A stretch of DNA of 64,000 nt from the NCBI RefSeq assembly GCF_024171955.1, contig NZ_JAMTCS010000009.1, forward strand, positions 186,001 through 250,000, in the 5' to 3' direction. This document shows, piece by piece, positions 16,860 to 24,536 of this stretch. The position numbers and the translations under genes were made by a program. A model generated the notes under the pieces. That model ran no database searches and was not told the origin of the DNA. It saw only the letters and a program-made list of their open reading frames with translations. This stretch comes from Promicromonospora thailandica (lineage in GTDB: Bacteria; Actinomycetota; Actinomycetes; Actinomycetales; Cellulomonadaceae). Position 1 is the first letter of the stretch; each line of letters starts with the position of its first letter.

Positions 16860-17441
16860 ATGAGTACCGTGTTCACGCACATGACCATGTCCCTGGACGG
16901 GTTCATCGCCGACCCCCAGGACGGGATCGACGACATCTTCGACTGGTACGACGCGGGCGACGTGGAGGTGCCCAGCGCCAACCAGGGCGTCTCGCTGCGG
17001 GTCGACGAGGCGAGCGCCGGCATGCTGTCCGACCTGATCGGCCGGACCGGCGCGCTCGTCTCGGGCCGGCGGCTGTTCGACATCACCGACGGGTGGGGCG
17101 ACAGCCACCCGGTGGGCGCGCCCGTCGTCGTCGTGACGCACCGGCCGCCCCCGGACGCGGACCGGTGGCCGCGCACCACCTTCGTGGGCGACGTCGCGGA
17201 CGCCGTCGCGCGGGCCCGGGAGATCGCGGGCGACAAGGACGTCACGATCGCGAGCGCGAACGTGGCCCAGCAGGCGCTCGCGCTCGGGCTGGTCGACGAG
17301 GCCTGCGTCAGCCTGGCGCCCGTGCTGCTGGGGGAGGGCATCCCGTACTTCGCGAACCTGCCCGCGCGGCTGATCCTGGGCGATCCCGAGGTGGTCCAGG
17401 GGCGCCGGGCCGTGCACCTGCGCTATCCGGTGCGGCGCTGA
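16860..17441 (+). CDS. Dihydrofolate reductase-family (RibD C-terminal-like) protein
   Basis: 193 residues. It begins with the MSLDGFIA motif typical of stand-alone RibD_C/DHFR-fold proteins and has the NADPH-binding SGRRLFD and a late VDEACVSLAPVLLGEG segment. Such proteins are probable NADPH-dependent reductases of unknown substrate and are not the essential folA product. AAGGAG lies 7 bp before the ATG. It is one of three distinct members of this family within 10 kb (others at 22636 and 26138). Confidence 0.85.
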   Translation: MSTVFTHMTMSLDGFIADPQDGIDDIFDWYDAGDVEVPSANQGVSLRVDEASAGMLSDLIGRTGALVSGRRLFDITDGWGDSHPVGAPVVVVTHRPPPDADRWPRTTFVGDVADAVARAREIAGDKDVTIASANVAQQALALGLVDEACVSLAPVLLGEGIPYFANLPARLILGDPEVVQGRRAVHLRYPVRR

Positions 17442-17457
17442 GCCACCGCGTGCCACG

Positions 17458-18030
17458 ATGGCCGGCATGGTGACGAACTCGCGGATCCCTGCCGTCGAGC
17501 GCGCGACCGGGCGCGGCTGGGAGGAGTGGCTGGCATTCTTCGGACGCATCGGCGCGGCCGACCTGAGCCATCACGAGATCGCGACGGCGGTGCTCGGGGA
17601 GCTGGACGGTACCGGCCTGGAGAACCCCGCGTGGTGGGCGCAGTCCGCCGCGGTGGCGTACGAGCAGCACATCGGCCGGCGCATCCCCGGGCAGCGGCCG
17701 GACGGCACGTTCCAGACGAGCGTCAGCAAGGCGACGTCGCTGCCGATGGCGGCTCTCATGGACGCCTGGACGGCATTCGCGGCGGCGGACGACGACGTCC
17801 GCGGGCTGGTCTCCGCCGACCCGCGGGTCAGCGGCACCGACAAGCGCATCACCTGGCGGGCGAAGGGTCACGACGGGGAGTCGGTCGTGGTGATCAGCGA
17901 GCCGAAGAAGGACGGTGCGGCGTCGCTCGTCGTGCAGCACCTGGGCGCGGCCACACCGGAGCGCAACGACGAGGCACGGGAGCTCTGGCGCGCGGTGGTG
18001 GCCCGCTTCGTGCTGGGTGTGGAGCGCTGA
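17458..18030 (+). CDS. DUF4287-like conserved protein
   Basis: 190 residues. The N-terminal part (VERATGRGWEEWLAFF, then HHEIATAVL and WWAQSAAVAYEQHIGRR, residues 12-80) matches the pattern of DUF4287 proteins. The C-terminal half (about 95-190, TSLPMAALMDAWTAF... then ITWRAKGHDGESVVVI) looks like an AHSA1/SRPBCC-type helix-grip fold. This two-part architecture is recurrent in actinobacteria, with no defined function. It lies 16 bp after the DHFR-like gene and is probably cotranscribed. An internal ATG at 17467 is an alternative start. Confidence 0.7.
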   Translation: MAGMVTNSRIPAVERATGRGWEEWLAFFGRIGAADLSHHEIATAVLGELDGTGLENPAWWAQSAAVAYEQHIGRRIPGQRPDGTFQTSVSKATSLPMAALMDAWTAFAAADDDVRGLVSADPRVSGTDKRITWRAKGHDGESVVVISEPKKDGAASLVVQHLGAATPERNDEARELWRAVVARFVLGVER

Positions 18031-18032
18031 CC

Positions 18033-18056
18033 CTGCCTCTGCCTCTGCCTCTGCCT
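18033..18056 (+). repeat. Hexanucleotide microsatellite
   Basis: Four perfect tandem CTGCCT units immediately follow the stop codon of the upstream gene and precede palindrome copy B. A slippage-prone tract in non-coding DNA; no regulatory role is evident. Confidence 0.8.
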
Positions 18057-18072
18057 CTGGCTTCGGCCCCAG

Positions 18073-18152
18073 CCCCGGTGAGGTCGGTCGGTTGCCCCGA
18101 GATCGGTCCATCGATGGACCGATCTCGGGGCAACCGACCGACCTCACCGGGG
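18073..18152. repeat. Dispersed palindromic element, copy B (80-bp perfect palindrome)
   Basis: Two 40-bp arms are exact reverse complements with no spacer (centre TCGA at 18111-18114). It shares core and arms with copies at 15099, 27654 and 48692 and extends further. It lies between two convergent genes, 42 bp after one stop and 25 bp after the other. It is probably a bidirectional terminator, and its perfection suggests recent origin or active maintenance. Confidence 0.92.
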
Positions 18153-18177
18153 CGTCAGAGGGTGTCAGAGGGGTGTG

Positions 18178-19854
18178 TCAGAAGGTCCAGCGCTGGGACT
18201 GCGCACCCGAGCAGGTACGGATCTCCAGGCGCTGGCCGTCGTGCTGCGGGGTACCGCCGACGGTCGTCAGGCACTTGCCCGACTGCGGGTTGACGAGCTC
18301 CTGGCTCGCCGACCGGTAGGTCCAGCTCTGCGCCCCCGTGCCGTTGCAGGTCCAGAGCTGCACGGCGGTGCCGTCCGTGGTGTTGCCGCCCGACACGTCG
18401 ACGCAGCGGCCGAGCGCGCTCAGCGTGGAGCCCGAGCGGGTCCACGTCTGGGCGGCGTTGCCGCTGCAGCTCACGATCTGCAGCGGGTTGCCGTCGAACG
18501 AGTCGGCCCACGGCACGTCCACGCACATGCCGTTCGCGGCGCGCACCGTGCCGGTGCCCTGCGGCAGCGCGTCACCGCCACCACCGTTGCCGCCGTCGCC
18601 GCCCCCGCCGTCGCCCACCGAGCCGGGGATCGGGGACGCCGCGCCCTGGAACGGGTCGAGCTGCATGTACGCGGCGGTCGGGTTGCCGTCGTGCACCAGG
18701 GACTCCTGCGCCAGCACGTCGTCGAACGCGAAGCCGTACGCCTTGCCGTTGGCCATCTGCTGGTGGATGAACTTCGAGTAGTGGTCGGTCACCGGCTCCT
18801 GGTAGAAGTTCGAGGTGTTCGTGCCCGGCTGCGTGGTGGTCGAGTGCAGCGTCGTGCGGTGGAACCCGGCGCACAGGGTGCGGGCGATGGCGCCGATGTC
18901 GTTGTTCGGCGCCTCCAGGTCGCGGTAGCAGCCGAACACCGAGTCGCTGGACGGCTTGCGGAACTCGGTCACGTAGGCGCCCGCGGCGTTGGTGAACCGC
19001 ATGATGCCGTTCTGCACCCGGCCGTAGAACACCTTGCCCGGCTCGTAGGAGTACGGCGCCACCGTCAGCGTCTCGTTCGTGTACTTGGACCACACCCGGT
19101 CGATGTAGGACGCCAGGGCGTTCGGGTCCATCTGGCCCGTCTCGATCGCGTGGCTCGGGGCCAGGATGCGCAGCAGCGAGCCGTCGGGCGCGAACTGCTC
19201 CAGGTTGTTCCAGCCGGGCGTCGCGTCGAGCGCGGAGCGCACGTTGGCGTACCCGTTCGGCTTGAGCATGCCGGTGCTGATCACCGTGCCGTCACTCCTG
19301 CGCAGACCCGTCTGGTACGGCGCCGACAGGAAGTCGACCTGCGTGCTGTTGATCCACAGCCCGTCGTCGTTCAGCGTGAACTCCGTCCAGCTGAACAGCT
19401 TGTTGCGGTTCGGGTCGCTGGGGTTCTGCACCGCCGGCTGCACCAGGCGGCCGTTGTTCACGATCTTGAACGACAGCTTCTGGCCGTACGAGAAGTAGAT
19501 GCGACCCGACAGCTTGGGCAGCTGGATGGTCATCGACTGGCCCCGCGCCGGGCCCGCGATCGCCGCGTCCGGCGCGTCGACCGGCGTGCCGCCGACCGTG
19601 GGCCACTGGTGGAACGTGCCCGACGCGTCCGACCAGCCCAGCCGGTCCTCACCCGGCGTGCCCAGCACGTACACCCAGACCTGGTCGTTCCGGTCCGAGC
19701 TGTTGTAGACGGTCAGCGGGATCGTCGCCGGGACCGCCTCGGCGGCCTGCGGCTGGGGGCCGACGACGAGGGCGCTCGCGGTGAGGGCGAGCACGCCGAA
19801 CGCCGCGACGGCGTTCAGCAGACTGCGGAATCTGAACCTGCGGGCTCGTGCCAT
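18178..19854 (-). CDS. Secreted GH64 endo-beta-1,3-glucanase with C-terminal ricin-type (CBM13) domain
   Basis: 558 residues. A signal peptide (about 1-40) leads into a GH64 catalytic domain to about residue 415. The motif WTEFT (Glu158) and TQVDF (Asp174) have the same 16-residue spacing as the reported catalytic Glu154/Asp170 of the Streptomyces matensis laminaripentaose-producing enzyme. A Gly/Asp linker follows, then a beta-trefoil with three repeats ending QTW, QSW and QRW, typical of CBM13. The enzyme would cleave laminarin or fungal/yeast wall glucan outside the cell. The same architecture is known from Oerskovia/Cellulosimicrobium yeast-lytic glucanases. It has its own promoter and a sugar-type operator. 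Confidence 0.93.
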   Translation of the reverse strand: MARARRFRFRSLLNAVAAFGVLALTASALVVGPQPQAAEAVPATIPLTVYNSSDRNDQVWVYVLGTPGEDRLGWSDASGTFHQWPTVGGTPVDAPDAAIAGPARGQSMTIQLPKLSGRIYFSYGQKLSFKIVNNGRLVQPAVQNPSDPNRNKLFSWTEFTLNDDGLWINSTQVDFLSAPYQTGLRRSDGTVISTGMLKPNGYANVRSALDATPGWNNLEQFAPDGSLLRILAPSHAIETGQMDPNALASYIDRVWSKYTNETLTVAPYSYEPGKVFYGRVQNGIMRFTNAAGAYVTEFRKPSSDSVFGCYRDLEAPNNDIGAIARTLCAGFHRTTLHSTTTQPGTNTSNFYQEPVTDHYSKFIHQQMANGKAYGFAFDDVLAQESLVHDGNPTAAYMQLDPFQGAASPIPGSVGDGGGGDGGNGGGGDALPQGTGTVRAANGMCVDVPWADSFDGNPLQIVSCSGNAAQTWTRSGSTLSALGRCVDVSGGNTTDGTAVQLWTCNGTGAQSWTYRSASQELVNPQSGKCLTTVGGTPQHDGQRLEIRTCSGAQSQRWTF

Positions 19855-19913
19855 GGGGGAGCTCCTTCGATCCGGCGGTACGACCTGTACTGACCGCTCT
19901 GTCAGTTACGCGG

Positions 19914-19942
19914 ATGTTAGTGAGGAGACCTGCCATTGTCAC
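19914..19942 (-). promoter_or_regulatory. Promoter of the GH64 glucanase
   Basis: Leftward GTGACA (19942-19937) and TAACAT (19919-19914) are 17 bp apart, about 60 bp upstream of the start. Downstream in the leader, ACTGAC-6 nt-GTCAGT forms an inverted repeat around 19890-19907 that could be a second regulatory site. Confidence 0.65.
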
Positions 19943-19955
19943 CAGTCGGGAGCGT

Positions 19956-19967
19956 GGAAGCGCTTCC
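19956..19967. promoter_or_regulatory. CebR/LacI-like operator upstream of the glucanase
   Basis: GGAAGCGCTTCC is a perfect 12-bp palindrome with central GCGC. It resembles LacI/CebR-type sites (consensus TGGGAGCGCTCCCA) that control glycoside hydrolases in actinobacteria. It lies 14 bp upstream of the -35. It differs from the LacI site at 13 kb, so a different regulator outside the window is likely. Confidence 0.55.
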
Positions 19968-20052
19968 GCATGTGTAGGGGAGGGGTTAAAAAAGGCTTGC
20001 TACTGCGGATTGCGGCGGGTCAGAGCCTCCGCGCGGACGAGGGTGTGCCGGG

Positions 20053-20346
20053 TCAGCGGCGGGGTGATCGCCAGCCGAACGGGATCGGGATCGGCCCGCA
20101 GCAGCAGACGCCCTGGACGTCGGCCAGGGCCAGCATCCGCGCCGCCTGGTAGCACGCGAGAAAGCGTGCGGCCATGGGCAGGGCGGTCCTGACGAGTCCG
20201 TGCCGGGCGAGCAGGGTCCGCGCGGCGGAGGAGCAGCCGTCGTCGCCGTACAGGACGCCGTGGGCGCAGTGCCAGCCCTTCCGCGGCGAGATGCGTCGCT
20301 GATAGGTGGCGATCGCGCGGTCGACTGCTCGGGCTGCCGGGCTCAT
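20053..20346 (-). CDS. YidD-like membrane-protein insertion efficiency factor
   Basis: 97 residues from the ATG at 20346. The pattern IATYQRRISPRKGWHCAHG, then GCSSAARTLLARHG, follows the YidD family (YQ-x3-SP-x-K...C...CS-x-Y/A...G). The usual central Pro-Ser is replaced and an extra CCCG motif lies near the C-terminus. YidD assists YidC-dependent insertion and is normally next to yidC/rnpA. Here it is isolated, so it is probably a divergent paralogue. Longer in-frame starts exist upstream but run into a palindromic repeat. Confidence 0.65.
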   Translation of the reverse strand: MSPAARAVDRAIATYQRRISPRKGWHCAHGVLYGDDGCSSAARTLLARHGLVRTALPMAARFLACYQAARMLALADVQGVCCCGPIPIPFGWRSPRR

Positions 20347-20408
20347 CTCGACACCGTACGGTCGCCCGGATCCACTCGCGTCCGGGCCCGGAGGCCGGCT
20401 GACCGTTC

Positions 20409-20474
20409 GAGATCTGGTGTTCGCGCCGAGATCTGGTCGCGCGCGACCAGATCTCGGCGCGAACACCAGATCTC
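20409..20474. repeat. 66-bp perfect palindrome
   Basis: Arms 20409-20440 and 20443-20474 are exact reverse complements around a central GC. Each arm itself carries two AGATCTGG/CCAGATCT-type half-sites. Its sequence is unrelated to the four-copy family. It lies between the divergent YidD-like and alpha/beta-hydrolase genes, close to the start of the former. Confidence 0.92.
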
Positions 20475-20560
20475 AGCGGGGTGCGAGCACCGCCAGATCT
20501 CGGCGAGGACCCCAGACCTTGGCGGCGGGAACACCAGATGTCGGCGGGCCGGACGCCGAA
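20475..20560. repeat. Degenerate half copies of the 66-bp palindrome
   Basis: Three decaying copies of the unit CCAGATCTCGGCG occur at about 20493, 20511 and 20533, spaced about 18-22 bp apart. The region contains no gene. These look like successive partial duplications of the adjacent palindrome arm. Confidence 0.6.
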
Positions 20561-20624
20561 CACGACGGTGGCGACACGGGAGTTCACGCCCGCCCCACGG
20601 CGTCGGTCCGGCTAACCTCGAGAG

Positions 20625-21557
20625 ATGGGTGTCCACAAGCCGCGTCACCTCAGCGTCGAGGTGGACGGCGTCGAGATCTTCTACCGGGAGGCGGGGGCCG
20701 CCGACGTGCCCGGTACGGCGAGCCGCCCCGGAATCCTGCTGCTGCACGGCTACCCGAGCTCGTCCCACATGTTCCGGGACGTGCTCGCCCCGCTGGCCGA
20801 GGTGGGCCGGGTGGTCGCACCGGACCTGCCGGGCTTCGGGTTCTCGGCAGCGCCTTCGGTCGACGAGTACGAGTACACGTTCTCGCACCTGGCCGACACG
20901 GTCGAGGCGTTCCTCGAGCGGATCGGGCTCGACAGGTTCTTCGTCTACCTGCACGACTTCGGCGCGCCCGTCGGGTACCACCTCGCCACCCGCCACCCCG
21001 AGCGCATCCTCGGGCTCGTCGTGCAGAACGGCAACGCGCACGACGCCGGCCTGGGCAGCCAGTGGGACAGTGCCCGAGCGTTCTGGGCCGACCCGTCGGA
21101 CGCCAACCGCGCCCGGCTGCCGGAGTGGCTCACCTTCGAGGGCACCCGCGACGAGTACGTGAGCGGGCTGCCCGACCGGGTGCGAGTGCTGCACCCGCCC
21201 GAGTCGTGGCACCTCGACTGGGAGCGGATGTCGCGCCCGGGCAACCTGGACGCACAGTTCGAGCTGTTCCGCGACTACGCGAACCACGTGGCTCGCTTCG
21301 CGGAGCTGGCCGAGTACCACCGGGTCCACCAGCCGCCGTGCCTGGTGCTGTGGGGCCGGCACGACGCCTACTTCGACCTGGCCGAGATCATGGCCTACGC
21401 GGGTGTGCTCGACCGGCTGGAGATGCACGTGTACGACGCCGGTCACATGGTGCTGGAGACGCACTCCCGGGAGTGCGGGGCGGCCATGCGCGATTTCGTC
21501 CGGGACGTCGCCGCGGGCGCCTGGGATCGGCCCGCTTCGCTCGCCCGGCCGCTGTGA
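20625..21557 (+). CDS. Alpha/beta-hydrolase (haloalkane dehalogenase/epoxide hydrolase-like)
   Basis: 310 residues. The oxyanion motif LLLHGYP is near residue 45. The nucleophile elbow YLHDFGAPVG has Asp111 in place of Ser, characteristic of dehalogenases and epoxide hydrolases. There is an acid in LWGRHD and a catalytic His274 in AGHM. An Asp nucleophile excludes ordinary esterase chemistry. The usual cap region (about 140-215) is Trp-rich. It is monocistronic and ends 13 bp before a terminator. Whether it acts on epoxides or haloalkanes cannot be decided from sequence alone. Confidence 0.83.
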   Translation: MGVHKPRHLSVEVDGVEIFYREAGAADVPGTASRPGILLLHGYPSSSHMFRDVLAPLAEVGRVVAPDLPGFGFSAAPSVDEYEYTFSHLADTVEAFLERIGLDRFFVYLHDFGAPVGYHLATRHPERILGLVVQNGNAHDAGLGSQWDSARAFWADPSDANRARLPEWLTFEGTRDEYVSGLPDRVRVLHPPESWHLDWERMSRPGNLDAQFELFRDYANHVARFAELAEYHRVHQPPCLVLWGRHDAYFDLAEIMAYAGVLDRLEMHVYDAGHMVLETHSRECGAAMRDFVRDVAAGAWDRPASLARPL

Positions 21558-21570
21558 CCAGGCAACGCGA

Positions 21571-21611
21571 AAGGCCCTCCCGCTCAGCGTTTCCGCTGGC
21601 CGGAGGGCCTT
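21571..21611. terminator. Hairpin terminator after the alpha/beta-hydrolase gene
   Basis: AAGGCCCTCC (21571-21580) pairs with GGAGGGCCTT (21602-21611) around a 21-nt loop. It separates the hydrolase gene from a tRNA gene on the opposite strand and could serve both. Confidence 0.75.
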
Positions 21612-21619
21612 CGACACGG

Positions 21620-21691
21620 TGGGCGATACTGGGTTCGAACCAGTGACCTCTTCGGTGTGAACGAAGCGCGCTACCACTGCGCCAATCGCCC
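21620..21691 (-). tRNA. tRNA-Val (anticodon CAC)
   Basis: On the minus strand a 72-nt cloverleaf has acceptor stem GGGCGAT/ATCGCCC, the anticodon stem CTTCG/CGAAG enclosing TTCACAC (anticodon CAC) and a GGTTCGAACC T-arm. The 3' CCA is not encoded. It decodes GTG. Confidence 0.95.
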
Positions 21692-21773
21692 GTGTCGCTC
21701 GCCCGGTGGGGCGTGCGTGGACGATATTAGCCTGCTTCGCGCGCGGATGTGAAATCCAAACCGGCAGGTCGCG

Positions 21774-22622
21774 TCAGGGGTCGATCCGCTCCCGCATGTT
21801 CCGCTCGAACAGGTCGCGCGCGGCGGCCGACAGCTCGCCGATCTCCAGGTCCGCACCGTCCAGCCAGACGGTGGGCTGCACGTTGCGCACCGAGCCGGTC
21901 AGCAGCATGCGGGCCTCGCCCGCGGCCACGCGGTCGAGCACGGAGAACGGCAGCTCGCCGTCCTTCGCCTCGCGCACCGGCAGGCCCGCCTCCGCACCCC
22001 ACTCCAGCAGCAGCTCGCGCGTGATGCCGGCGAGGCAGCCCACCGACAGCGGGGGAGTGACCAGCTCGCCGTCGATCTCGAGGAACACGTTGGAACCCGT
22101 GCCCTCGCACAGGTCGCCGCGGGTGTTGGCGAACACCGACTCGTCGGCGCCCTTGGTGATCGCGTCGTTGAGCGCCACGACGTTCTCGGCGTACGACGTC
22201 GTCTTCAGGCCCGCGACCGCGCTGTTCTCGTTGCGCGTCCAGGGGGAGCGGGCGGCGCGGCCCGTCGGCAGGACGACGGCGGGCGTCGCCGCCACCACCA
22301 CCGTCTGCGGGCCCTCGGACCGTCCGGAGCCCAGCGGGCCGATGCCGTCCGTCACCGTGATGCGCAGGCGGCCGGCGTCGGGCGCCCCGACCAGCACGGC
22401 GTCGACGCCGTCGCGCACCGTGCGCAGGTCGAGGGGCGCCATACCCATGCCCGCCGCGGACCGCTCCAGGCGTGCCAGGTGCCTGGTCAGGGCGAACGCC
22501 TGTCCGTCGAGCACCGCGCAGGTCTCGAAGACGCCGTCGCCGACAGTGATGCCGTGGTCCACCGCGCTCAGCGCGGGGTCGCCGGGCGCGACCATGCGCC
22601 CCTCTGCCCAGATGACCGTCAT
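21774..22622 (-). CDS. pabC: Aminodeoxychorismate lyase (class IV aminotransferase fold)
   Basis: 282 residues, normal length. It is a PLP enzyme that splits aminodeoxychorismate into p-aminobenzoate and pyruvate for folate synthesis. The N-terminal AVDHGITVGDGVFETC, the PLP lysine in GLKTTSYAENV (about residue 140) and the phosphate-binding EGTGSNVFLE and TGSVRNVQP segments are class IV signatures. A branched-chain aminotransferase is an alternative. The pabB-like gene in the same operon makes the lyase assignment more likely. It is the last of five leftward genes, 13 bp after the DHFR-like gene. Confidence 0.83.
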   Translation of the reverse strand: MTVIWAEGRMVAPGDPALSAVDHGITVGDGVFETCAVLDGQAFALTRHLARLERSAAGMGMAPLDLRTVRDGVDAVLVGAPDAGRLRITVTDGIGPLGSGRSEGPQTVVVAATPAVVLPTGRAARSPWTRNENSAVAGLKTTSYAENVVALNDAITKGADESVFANTRGDLCEGTGSNVFLEIDGELVTPPLSVGCLAGITRELLLEWGAEAGLPVREAKDGELPFSVLDRVAAGEARMLLTGSVRNVQPTVWLDGADLEIGELSAAARDLFERNMRERIDP

Positions 22623-22635
22623 GCGACCCAGTGTG

Positions 22636-23238
22636 TCACCGGCGCAGGGTGACGTGCGTGACCTCCGGTGTGTGCCGCACGGAGGTCGTGCGGAACTCCT
22701 GCGGCGGCACGCCGTCGAACACCCGTGTGCCCTGGCCGAGCGTGAACGGCCCGACGTGCAGTCGCAGCTCGTCCACGAGGCCCGCGGCGAGGTACTCGTT
22801 GAGGGTGGTCGCGCCGCCCGCGATCGAGATGTCCCGGTCGCCCGCGGCGGCCCGTGCCTGCTCGAGCGCGCTCTCGATCCCGTCGGTGACGAAGTGGAAC
22901 GTGGTGCCGCCCTCCATCGGGACGGCCTCGCGCGGGTGGTGGGTCAGCACGAAGACGGGTCCGTGGTACGGCGGGTTCTCGCCCCACCAGCCCGTCCAGC
23001 CCGGGTCCCACTCGCCGCGGCCGGGCGTGAACATGTTGCGGCCCATGATGTAGGCGCCCGCACCGATGACGGCGTCCACCTCGGCCCGGTGGTCGTCGCC
23101 GTGCTCGAACATCCACCCGGCCATCCACCCGTCCAGGCGTTCGCCCGTGCCGCTGCCGAACGGGTGCTCGCGGCTCTGGTCGTGCCCGGCGGAGTAGCCG
23201 TCGAGCGATACGGAAAGGTCTGCTCTGAGGATTCCCAT
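22636..23238 (-). CDS. Dihydrofolate reductase-family protein
   Basis: 200 residues from the ATG at 23238. The SVSLDGYSAG start, the IMGRNMF motif, a central GIESALEQARAAAGDRDISIAGGATTLNEYLAAG nucleotide-binding region (about 125-160) and the late LHVGPFTLGQGTRVF all match the RibD_C/DHFR-like fold of stand-alone actinobacterial reductases. It sits between a VOC protein and pabC. A role near folate or pteridine metabolism is tempting but unproven. A longer in-frame start exists at 23271. Confidence 0.84.
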   Translation of the reverse strand: MGILRADLSVSLDGYSAGHDQSREHPFGSGTGERLDGWMAGWMFEHGDDHRAEVDAVIGAGAYIMGRNMFTPGRGEWDPGWTGWWGENPPYHGPVFVLTHHPREAVPMEGGTTFHFVTDGIESALEQARAAAGDRDISIAGGATTLNEYLAAGLVDELRLHVGPFTLGQGTRVFDGVPPQEFRTTSVRHTPEVTHVTLRR

Positions 23239-23280
23239 GCCTGTCCGACGACGGCCCCCGCCGGAACTCATCGGTGCCCG

Positions 23281-23679
23281 TCAGCCCTCGCCGCGGTAGC
23301 TGCCGAAGCTCCACAGGTTGCCCTCCGGGTCGCGCACCACGCACGAGCGCCCGCTGTAGTCCTGGTCGGCGGGCTCGCGCACGCTCGTCCCGCCGGCGGC
23401 GAGCGCCGCGGCGTAGGTGCCGTCGACGTCGTCCGTCACGGCGTAGGCCGAACCCGTGCCCACCTGGTCGGGCCAGGCGGGTCGCGGCCGGTGGGAGCCG
23501 AGCATGACGCCACCGCCCTGCGGCCAGTCCAGCTCGGCGTGGTGCACGACGGCGGGGTCGGCGTCGTCCCGGAAGACGGCGCGCTCGGTGAAGCCGACCG
23601 CCGTGAGCCAGGCCATGCCCGCGTCGGCGTCACGGTAGCTCAGGGTCACCCACAGTCCGGTGCTCGTGCCGGTGGTCAT
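23281..23679 (-). CDS. VOC-family (glyoxalase/bleomycin-resistance-like) protein
   Basis: 132 residues of the glyoxalase-like beta-alpha-beta-beta-beta fold. It has the characteristic C-terminal DPEGNLWSFGSY and an internal HHAELDW. Members bind metals and act as dioxygenases, isomerases or drug-binding proteins, and this single-domain type is not assignable further. Its ATG overlaps the stop of the upstream AraC-type regulator (shared TCAT on the plus strand), so the two are translationally coupled and the regulator may control it. Confidence 0.82.
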   Translation of the reverse strand: MTTGTSTGLWVTLSYRDADAGMAWLTAVGFTERAVFRDDADPAVVHHAELDWPQGGGVMLGSHRPRPAWPDQVGTGSAYAVTDDVDGTYAAALAAGGTSVREPADQDYSGRSCVVRDPEGNLWSFGSYRGEG

Positions 23680-24536
23680 CGTGGTCCTCCTCGCTCGGGT
23701 GCGTGCTCAGGTGTCTCCCACGATGGCCGCGCCGGGTCGGCGACGTCTTGAACGTACGGGAGCTCCTCGCGCAGCCAGGTCGACGGTGTGCACCCGGCCA
23801 GGGCCACCCATTCCCGGGTCATGTGGGCGTGGTCGGCGTACCCGGCGCTCGCGGCGACGTCGGCCAGGGTGACCCGGCCGGAGCGTGCGGCCACGACGAG
23901 CGCACCGCGCGAGCGGGCCAGGCGCGCCACGCGGCGCAGGTCACGGGGCGTGAGCCCGCACTCGGCGCGCACCAGGTCCTGCAGGTGGCGGCGGCTCCAG
24001 CCCTGCTCGGCGGCGGCGTCACGCACCTGGCCGCCGCGTGCGATCACGGCGAGGGCGCGCCCGACGTCGGCCCGCGGGCCCGGCTCCTCGGCCCTGGCGA
24101 GGTGCTCGGCGAGCACCCGCGCGACGGTCGCCGGCGTGGGGGAGTCTGCGAGCAGCTCCGGCAGGTGGGCGAGGTGGGGTGCGACCTCGGCCAGGCTGGT
24201 GAGCTCCCCGGCGAGCTCGCCCGCCGGCATGCCGAGCAGCGCCCGCGCGCCGCGCAGGGTGAGGGACACGCTGATGCCGTGCTGGTGCCCGCGGTGATGG
24301 ATCGCGGCGGGGCGGGTGTGCAGGCCGGACACGCACGACCAGACCTGCCGCCGGCTTCCGTCCTGCCCTGCCCACGCGACGTCGAGGGGTTCGTCGAGGG
24401 GCAGCTCGAACGTCAGGCCGGGTCCGGGCATGCCCCGGTGCACGCCCGGGGGACCCATGTCGAGGTCGTACGGGACGACGGCCGTGACATAGGGGGCAAG
24501 GGCCGCCGGGAGGTCCGGCGCTGTGCCGTGGGTCAC
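23676..24536 (-). CDS. AraC-family transcriptional regulator
   Basis: 286 residues. A divergent N-terminal sensor of about 165 residues precedes a C-terminal double helix-turn-helix: RDAAAEQGWSRRHLQDLVRA, then VTLADVAASAGYADHAHMTREW, ending CTPSTWLRE. The GTG start overlaps the pabB-like stop as GTGA, and the VOC gene overlaps its end. It is embedded mid-operon, which is unusual for a regulator of that operon. It may mainly serve the coupled VOC gene. Confidence 0.83.
   Translation of the reverse strand: MTHGTAPDLPAALAPYVTAVVPYDLDMGPPGVHRGMPGPGLTFELPLDEPLDVAWAGQDGSRRQVWSCVSGLHTRPAAIHHRGHQHGISVSLTLRGARALLGMPAGELAGELTSLAEVAPHLAHLPELLADSPTPATVARVLAEHLARAEEPGPRADVGRALAVIARGGQVRDAAAEQGWSRRHLQDLVRAECGLTPRDLRRVARLARSRGALVVAARSGRVTLADVAASAGYADHAHMTREWVALAGCTPSTWLREELPYVQDVADPARPSWETPEHAPERGGPR

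Noticed and set aside
18033-18056. Regulatory repeat
   Set aside because: Simple CTGCCT microsatellite without position or symmetry suggesting protein binding.
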